A stretch of 64,000 bases of DNA from Rhizoctonia solani (lineage: Eukaryota; Basidiomycota; Agaricomycetes; Cantharellales; Ceratobasidiaceae). The notes beneath the pieces are model-generated. The model was not told the origin of the DNA and made no database searches. It saw only the letters and a list, made by a program, of their open reading frames with translations. Position 1 is the stretch's first letter, and each line of letters opens with the position of its first letter. Both the position numbers and the translations under genes were made by a program. The DNA lies in the NCBI RefSeq assembly GCF_016906535.1, contig NC_057385.1:310001-374000 (forward strand). The letters run 5' to 3'. Below are positions 56,374 to 64,000 of this stretch, piece after piece.

Positions 56374-57465
56374 CTATGCAGTTACCCGAAGTTCCCTAAT
56401 ACGTCCTTCCAACAACTTTATAGTAGTTCCCATCCCAATCATCAACGATTCATCTGGCCCTTGATCAGGCACCAAGCGTGTATGCGCAAAATCGATCAAT
56501 TTGATCAAGTAAACTGGCCCCGGCTTGCGGTCATTCTCGTTGACTTCGGCCTCGTCGTCGACATCGTCGTCGCTCTCTTCTAGTACATCCCTACCCTCGT
56601 CCAAGGTTTGGATCGCACGTTCAAGGGCCTTGGGATCACCCTCCCAGACGATTAGCACACTGCCGGCCACCATGCGAATCTCTGTTTCAGCCAACGCTTG
56701 TTGGATCTCGACTAGCTTATCGTGGACCAGTCCCAGTACCCTCAGTAAGTGCTCGCGAGGAACTGTCTCAGGAAAGAAGCGGGCGATTCCCTCAGGTAAT
56801 TGCTCGGCCTTGATTGATTTGCCGTACTCCTTGGGTGTGACGGTGTAAGTGAAACTAGATGGATCGTATACCTAGCATTTATGTACATCAGTCACGCACC
56901 ATAGTCATTGGTAAACGACCCGACTCACAGAAAACCCGGTCAATCGTACACCTGTTTCAAAGCTCGTCGTATCCTTTGCGGCCTTTTCCATTCGTAATTT
57001 CTTCTCCTCGCTCGCGCTGTCATCATACAAGACCGTCCCGAGCTTAACGTCCAAAATATTTGGCTTTCTAAACCGATGTGACAAGTTCTCTAGTACAATC
57101 GACTGTAATCATCCGACCCCCTCACGTTAGTCTATAAGCGCCCATCTCTTAGGGTATCACTCATCTTTACCCGAATCCGGTTCGCTGGCTCCTTTTGCTA
57201 GTACCTCCCTCAGTTGATCAGCCCCTAGCTCTCCGCCGGGCGCGCCCTCAGCATTAACCTGGCCTTCAAGTCTCAAAGTTCCATAGAATTTGGCTACGTG
57301 TGGGCGTAGCGCAGCGAGACGCTCATCCGCGGCGATGGCTTGGTAAAAGTCGCGTTCTGCGGGAAGACAAGGCTTCATGATAAGATCGCCTTCGCCAGAC
57401 TGTTGAACGCCCTTATGTCCGCCAACTTGCATTTCCAGAGGGCGTATGTTCTTGGACTGTGCCAT
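56374..57465 (-). CDS. IPK2: Inositol polyphosphate kinase (IPK2/Arg82-type multikinase)
   Basis: Phosphorylates inositol polyphosphates, making higher inositol phosphates used in nuclear and phosphate signalling. Exons 57465-57171, 57089-56929 and 56871-56374 join in phase to 317 residues, a usual size for the multikinase branch. Family marks are MQVGGHKG near the start, the substrate motif NILDVKLG (PxxxDxKxG) at exon 2, FETGVRLTGF, and the metal/ATP motif LIKLIDFAHT near the end. An acidic insertion (EESDDDVDDEAEVNENDRK) precedes the last motif. All expected motifs are present and the frame is clean. Assignment to the multikinase rather than the IP6-kinase branch rests on length. Confidence 0.85.
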
Positions 57466-58085
57466 GGTACCTTAGGATGATAATGGTGGGAGTAGTATTG
57501 AGCAAGGTGGTTGAGATGATCAGGTCACTAGGATTCGTCATCGGTACCTGATAGCCGGGTCTAGTCTTGATGAATTTGAATTGTTGGTGTCGAACTCGAA
57601 TATCGAATTGATGGGTTATTCTCCTTTGGGTTGGTGATGATCAGCTGGGAGGGAGTGACAGCAGCGCTATTCTAGAATCGGCTTGTATATATAACAGCTG
57701 AATATATCACTCAATTACTTCGTATCTGCTCTCATCTTCAAACAGCATGGTGACTATGAAGTTCTGGCCAAGCCACGATTGCGAAGCCCCCAAGTGGCTT
57801 GAAGCCGGTATTTGCCACCCATCCAATTACAATGCGTATCATACTCGCCTAGTATAAACCCTAAAGAAGGCGGCTATTACATCCCTGCGTACACAACGAT
57901 TTAACATACGCACAACGTCAACTTTGAGCACCAAAAGGAGTATTAATCTATTCCATAATTATCAAAGATCTTGTTCGTGCGCGTACAGTCAAATGGAAAG
58001 CAAGGAGCTTCGGTTGTCGATTTCTATCTTTACACGTAACCCTGCTCATCTGTTTACAGAATTTAAATTATATAATGTTTTAAAT
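57466..58085. other. Intergenic region with one tiny frame
   Basis: Holds the promoter of the inositol kinase gene. A 36-codon frame at 57747-57857 (start MVTMKFWPSHDC) has no supporting signal and is not called a gene. Confidence 0.4.
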
Positions 58086-59060
58086 CTATGGCTTGTGCTT
58101 CTTCGCGAGAGGAGGAGGGATCCTATCATCATCCTCGACGGTGTCAGACCCGCTCGCTTCTGGTCTGGCAGCGCGCACTCGTTTGCGACCAAGTTGTATA
58201 TCCAACGGCTCAGATTTTTTTATGTCTTCTGATTTGGGAGTCGACTCGATCTTGGAAACAATAGGCATAATTCCTTGTGCTTTGAGAGAATCTTGGGAGA
58301 TGAAGTTAGTAAATCGGAGGTATGGGAAATCATTACACGATGTTTACCTTCGGAAGCGTAGCGAAAAACAAAATTCCCACAACTTGCCTCTTCTTTCCTA
58401 ATAAACTTTCCAAACGCAGGCAGATGAACTTCCGCAGTTTGACCCAGCCCAGCCGAGTCCCAAAATCCTTTCTTGGCTAATTTTTCATGAACTGGGGCTG
58501 GCCTCGGATCGGTGAAGCGGCGTAGGGTGCGCTTATCCTTTTGTACGCATTGCCCCCACTCTATTTTGAGTCGAATTGTACCAAGGTCCTCCACAGCCAT
58601 TGCGTTCGCCACGGATGTGTCCTCCTCATCTATAATGATGAACTTGGCTGCCATACATAGTACGTATTTGATCTTATTCACCTGTGAACGTCCGCTTCCC
58701 AAATTGGTATAACCGAATAGTGGACGGCGCAACCGGATGTCCGTATAGTCTTCCCTTATTCTTTCCGTTAGGGGCAATCTTGCTTTTCAATTTGACCCCA
58801 TCGAAATACGGGGTTGCGCAGGAACAGCACCCAGCTGCCATTGGAGTCCTATCAAGAACCTCCCAGTGGATTTGGAAGTTGGCGCCTTCTACAGAGGGAA
58901 TCCAGCATCTAGGGAAGTCTTGATCAACCCAAGTATGGTAAGCGTGAAATTGCATATACTCAATGGCATTATCTGCTGTTTTGACCTCTTGGTACTCTGA
59001 GAGGGGTGATCCGGATGCGTCTGTAATGTAAACGCGTAGCCCTAGGGACTTGAGAAACAT
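58086..59060 (-). CDS. DUF7918-type protein
   Basis: A family of unknown function expanded in basidiomycetes. Exons 59060-58682, 58647-58348 and 58279-58086 join to 290 residues. The N-terminus GLRVYITDASGSPLSEY and the middle part (TIRLKIEWGQC, then AEVHLPAFGKFIRKEEASCG) form the beta-rich core. The tail is charged, with GRKRVRAARPEASGS and a final PLAKKHKP, which may act as a nuclear signal. Intron 1 would be only 34 nt (58681-58648), unusually short, but it restores the frame with GT and AG ends. An upstream start cannot be excluded. Confidence 0.75.
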
Positions 59061-59694
59061 GCTGAAGTCTAGCAGACTTGCGGAGTCCGTAGGTGAGAAT
59101 CAGTGGAAGTTGTGGCTGGCACGCGCTGGTCAGCTGGCGAGGCAAGCCTCGTGCATGTTCCAAAAAAGGAACACCCTATTAGCGGCTTAAAATCATGTAC
59201 ATACAAGTCTACCACGCACATATAACGAAAGGGAAGTGCGGGTCATGCGCATCTTGGTTATGTTTGTACAGAAAAAAAGTGTTGCGGGTTTTCGTAAGGC
59301 TAAAATGCACCAATGCATGCCGAAGTAAATATAAACTTCCTTAAAAGATGAATTAAATGCTACGTGACCGAACTGAGTTTGTCTGGGAGTACAATATATA
59401 TCACAACTGGGTAACCACTATTTATACTTATTTGGGATTCACTTGGTATGGACTAAATTGGGCCTGGTCCGATTCTCGGTGGCAGCCTGGCATGCGCTGA
59501 AAGTTCAGATTGTATCGCTTAGTGCCCGTGATATAATCTGTATCTCGTGGTATTGGTTAAGCATACACTCTTTTGTTCTCCCATTTGTTCACACCCACCC
59601 ACTTCTTGCTTGTATGTGGCATAAATTCAGCGCCTTGCCGAGTTCGAATATACTATCGATATTATTATTTCGTAATTTTACAGGAGAAAAATAA
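59061..59694. other. Intergenic region, nothing recognised
   Basis: No gene seen. It is the promoter of the DUF7918 gene and the 3' flank of the TPR-CHAT gene; both flanking genes are on the minus strand. Confidence 0.45.
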
Positions 59695-62600
59695 CTAGAT
59701 ACCAATATGAATATAAGGAGCCCAGCGCCAAAACATTTTCTCCCCAATATGCTCACGCAATTTCTCAACTGCTACGTGTAATGCTTTCGCTGTGTCCCTA
59801 TGATTCATCTTGCCGTCTTTGAGAAGGAATTGGTATATAGTGTCCGCAATCAGTGGAGCATCACAGTCTACGATTGACCATGATGTGGCAATTACGCTCG
59901 GATACCCAGCCATAAGCATCCCTGACGCGAGATGTACTGATTCGTCTGTCAATGACCTATCGCCTGTCGCGGTTTGACATGCTGAAAGGAACGCCAGCCC
60001 CTTTCCCTTGAGATCCTCCTGCGCAATCCTTGATAGGGCTAAGATCCCGTCGTGTAAGAAAAACCCACTCTCGGTGGGCTCCGCAATATCCTGGGTTGCG
60101 TGACATGCGAGGTGAATCCAGTCATGTTGCTCCATCGCGTCCAGAGTAGCGAGCGTTGTTGCACAAGAACCAGTAAGTCTTGAGAAAATAATTGGTGCTT
60201 TAGCATGCTCTGAAATGCGAGAGAGCTCGTTCGTCGTCCCCGGAAGATGGCCTTGTCCCGGAGTATTCTCTTGCGCAATACCCAATACGCTTGATGCCAC
60301 ACATAGTTCCGGAGAGTGACCGGGAATAACTGCGCCAAGAGTTGGGGTATACGACGAGATAACGTATTGAAACACCTTGGCGCCAGTCTCACTATAGTTC
60401 CCGGCCGCATGAAGGGGAAGTGAAGACAGTGGACCCGTGGTACACCATGTGATATGCGGAGTGGAGTCTATAGATGACGTGGGCTGTGTGAATTGATACT
60501 CTTAGAAACTAAATCTCATCGGCTAACTAGTTCTTGGCTTGCCTTGTAGCCCAGAAAATCTAGCACAGGCTTCGTGATACCGGTCCAGATAGTGCTTAGA
60601 ACAAATTCAAAATCTTGATTTTGTGGATTCTCTTCTTGAGACAGCATTAGTGGGCGTCTGTAATTACTTTGCTTCCTGAAGCACAGATCTTCAAGTGAGC
60701 GCTCTATCCTGTCACGAAGTTGGACTATTTGATTGTACGAAATTCTGAAAAGAGGAACAAGGAAAACATCAGTGGAACTTGGTGTTATGACTAGAGCATC
60801 GCAGCGCGATTTGTCGACGTTAATCAAAACTACAGGCCCTTTATGAGCAGCTGGGAGCAGTTCGCACAATCTTTTGGGACGAAGAAAGTTTTCGAATCCA
60901 GGTGTTTGTCGCACTTGGATTAGGGTGTTCTCATAGTCCTCGGCCAAACGGTGACGTTTCTGAGCAACCCGTTCGGACTCACGAGGGTCTTCAAATATTT
61001 CAGTAAAGTTGGAAGGCAATGAGCCTGCGTCGTGCAAGCTTTTGGACACTTGGGCAAGCCGGCTTGCTAGGATTGGGTTGACACTCCTTAGTTCGTCGAG
61101 AGGGCTTCGGAGCCTCAAGACCTGGTTCCAAACGATAGATTGACCCTGCTCGAGCCACTCAAGTGCCAATGAATACTTAGAGGCCTGAATAGCCACTGCT
61201 GTTGCTCTGCGAGCTATGTTCCTGATCCGACGTATATCGTTGTATCTTTGTGCGATGGTAGAGCCAATCCAAACGATCTCTGGAACGAGATCCATAGCAA
61301 CCTCGCAGACCTTCAAGAGTTCACTACCAGCATGTCCTGATGAGAGATCGATCCAGTCGCACGCTGCCAAGAACCTTTGCGTTGGATCTGTAGCGCGCGA
61401 TTGTGCAGCTTTACCAAAGCACTTTAAAGCATTTCCTAATGAAGTTGCGTCAGCCATAATCCGAAATCGATGGCTGTATGCTTTTCCGAGGTCCCTCAAT
61501 TGCATCGGTGCATTCATATCATCATCTGGAGTCTTTGATAAAGCATAGCTGTGGTACTCTATTGCATCGTCTATGTCCTTCAGATTTCTTGTCACCGTAA
61601 AACGATGCCGAAGCGATCGGCCTAGGTGATTCATTGAGCTTAACCTGTATACATGATCCTCAGGTGCGGTTGACACCGCATGGGAATAAAGTTCTATTGC
61701 TTGGTCAATATCAGCAAGATCTGCAGCGGCTTCAAACCGGCTGAGATAGGTGGTGGCAAGGTTAGAGAGTATGCCGTGTGTATGGATATGATCCTTAGGG
61801 ATGAGCAATAGAGCCTTGCGTTGGTATTCGATAGCGCTGTTTAAGTCTTCCAGTGCCTCAGAGTTTGAAAAACGCTGAAGGTGCGAACAACTGAGGTTAT
61901 TCAATCTGCCTGGTAAAGTGGTGTTCCCTTCGGAAACTAGTGTCACAGCCTTAGTCTGGTGTTTGATTGCTAGATCGATATCCTTCGTTTCCTTTAAATG
62001 ACCGAACCTGGCGGTGTAAGACATAGCCAGGTTATCGAGCCAAAGGGCGTTGTTTGGATGCCCATCAGGGCTTGTCAAAACCGCCTGGACTTGGAGATCT
62101 ATTGCTGTATCAATATCTTTGAGGCAGCCCAAACGGTCAAATCTGAGTCCAAACCAAGCTCCAAGGTGCATAAGTCTGGTGCACATATCAGTATGGCCTT
62201 CTGGTGTTAATGTGATTGCGCGGGATTGGTTCTCAATTGCCTGGTTTAAGTCTTCTAATTCATGATGGTGCTGAAATCGGTCGACCAATGAACTACCGAG
62301 GTTTGCAAGCCACTTGGGTAATAAAGGATGATCAGCTGGTGTAAGTTGGATAGCTTCTTTGTGGTATAAAATGGCCTGATTCATGTCTTCTTGATCTCCC
62401 AGGTATCCAAAACGATAGGCATATGAGAGTCCGAGTGAATTAAGGTAGGTGGATATAGCAGGATGGCTCCTAGATACCATCGAGATTGCATGACCGTGGT
62501 GTTCTATGGCTTTTGTTATATCGGTCAAATTGTTGTTTCGCCTAAACCGGGACATATACGAGTTCCCGAGACTGTTAAGCCCGACTGGAAGATCCTCGTG

Positions 62601-63986
62601 GCCCGTAGGAAACAGTAGAACTGCCTTGGAGTGAAATTCAATTGCTTTTTCGATATCATGTACCTCGTCAAACCGATCGAAGCGACTCGTGTACAGGTTA
62701 CCCAGGTTGGTAAGTCTGCTCGCCATCAGTGGGTGCTTTTCTGGAGTAATTGCAAGGGCATGATTAGCATAGTTTATAGCCTTTTTGAGATCGTCTAGAT
62801 TCCCTGAAAGGTCGAACCGAGATGAATATGAGCCACTGAGATTGTTGAGCCAAATGGGTGTGCTAGGGTTTTCATCATTTGTTAGTTCCGTCGCTTTAGT
62901 ATGATACTCGATAGCATTGTTGATGTCTTCTGCTGATCCCGAACGCCTGAACCTAGTTGCATAACAGTTACCCAGATTATTGAAAATACCCCCTAGGTCA
63001 CAATGCTCTCCAGAAGTAGAGAATAGAGAAAGAGAGTTTAATTGTAACTCAAGCGATTTATTGATGTCTACGAGTTCGCCAATGTGTTCGAAGCGAGCCA
63101 GGTGAGATGCGCTCAGATTCGCGAGATATGTAGCTAAATTTGGGTGATTTTCTGGTAAGAGTGACACGGACCGCGTTTGATATTCGATCGCCCTAGCCAT
63201 ATCTTCCTCCTGTCCGCAATATTCGAAACGTGCCATACACGAGTTTCCGAGGTTATTCAACCTGGACGAAAGTCCTTCGCTGTCCTCACCCTCTGGGGTG
63301 AGTGATATTGCCTTTTTATGACAATAAATGGCATTGTTGAGATCCTCCTGTTTACATGTTGCCCCGAAACGGCTAAGGTAAGAGTTCCCAAGATTGCTAA
63401 ACCAGTCAGGTGCATCCGGGTGCCCTTCTACCTCTGCTGAAACCACTTGATTTTGTAACTCTATGGCCTTGTTGATATCTTCTATCCGACCTAACCTTTC
63501 AAACCTAGAGTAGTAGACAAGGCCTAGATTGTCAAGACGATTCGATATATTAAAGTCTTCTTTGGGTGTAAGTACTATGGCCTTCTCGAAGGAGCCCATA
63601 GCATTCTCTACGTCTTCCAATTCACCGAGTTGTTCGAACCGAGTCATATATTTGCAACCGAGGCCAGTGAGTTGAGCGGCCATGTCGACGTGGGCATCAG
63701 GAGCCAATGAGATCGACTGCCTTTGGTATTCAATTGACAGATTGAGATCGTCTATGTTTCCTAATATCTCGAATCGGTTCTTATACGATTGTCCAAGGTT
63801 GCTGAGCCAGCCTCTGATGTGAAACTGTGTGTCTTCCATTGAGGTATAGGCCACTGCTAATATCTCGCACCTAACGCATAGATCGACGTAATCGGTTCCC
63901 GCCCCGAATGAGTCGGATGGAAGTGGATATAAGACAGAGTAGATTGAGTACACCAGTTGCAAGTGTCGGGCACAATCTTCGGGCAT
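59695..63986 (-). CDS. TPR-CHAT protein (caspase-like protease domain), possibly 5'-partial
   Basis: Exons 63986-60528 and 60483-59695 join in phase across a 44-nt intron into 1,415 residues. Residues about 55-870 are 18 tandem TPR-like units of about 44 residues, each with NLG..Y..RF, then ED(I/L)..AI......A. A helical linker follows. The C-terminal CHAT domain has the presumed catalytic His in WIHLACHA (about residue 1284) and Cys in FLSACQTATGD (about 1321), so it looks competent. CHAT domains are caspase/separase-related peptidases; in fungi, TPR-CHAT genes are abundant beside NLR-like genes, and a death- or recognition-related role is inferred only. The start MPEDCARH lies 14 bases from the window end and the frame is open to the edge, so the true start may be outside. 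Confidence 0.85.
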
Positions 63987-64000
63987 TGAGACTTGGTCTC

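Overview
Fungal nuclear DNA, most likely an agaricomycete of the Rhizoctonia/Ceratobasidiaceae type (inference). Reasons: genes full of 44-60 nt introns; tandem NACHT-WD40 proteins with a C2-like N-terminus; a small R-type lectin; a TPR-CHAT protein; a DUF7918 protein; paired P450s; a chromodomain Ty3/gypsy element and a tnp2-type CACTA element. I saw no tRNA, rRNA or CRISPR array.

Layout. 1-22.4 kb: two tandem NLR-like genes. The first (2069-16360, +) has ten exons that join into an open frame of 1,604 codons, and its first intron holds a complete 8,968-bp Ty3/gypsy element with identical 226-bp LTRs and a GTAGG target duplication. The second (17159-22443, +) is broken by a TGA in place of a CGA and by a missing base. 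22.4-27 kb: gene-poor, with one MITE-like repeat. 27-29.2 kb: a broken lectin gene and an unrecognised His-rich gene end. 29.8-32.4 kb (-): a CBM21/RVxF regulatory subunit of protein phosphatase 1. 33.8-41.0 kb (-): an intersectin/Cin1-type endocytic scaffold (EH, coiled coil, WH2, two SH3, DH-PH). 41.4-43.6 and 53.6-55.8 kb (-): two paralogous P450s. Between them, at 44433-52790, sits a CACTA-superfamily transposon (CACTG ends, ACT duplication) with two divergent genes and a ~1-kb fold-back repeat. 56.4-57.5 kb (-): inositol polyphosphate kinase. 58.1-59.1 kb (-): DUF7918 protein. 59.7-64 kb (-): TPR-CHAT protein reaching the window edge.

How it fits together. The NACHT-WD40 pair and the TPR-CHAT protein have the architecture of fungal self/non-self or cell-death regulators. 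The PP1 subunit, Cin1 homologue and inositol kinase are housekeeping genes. Transposons have invaded or separated both paralogous pairs. Three patterns cross gene boundaries: premature stops that look like CGA-to-TGA changes (five in the CACTA transposase, one in the second NLR gene), single-base losses that all run in one direction (mostly 27-39 kb, possibly assembly error), and at least five GC-AG introns, two of which distinguish the P450 paralogues reciprocally.
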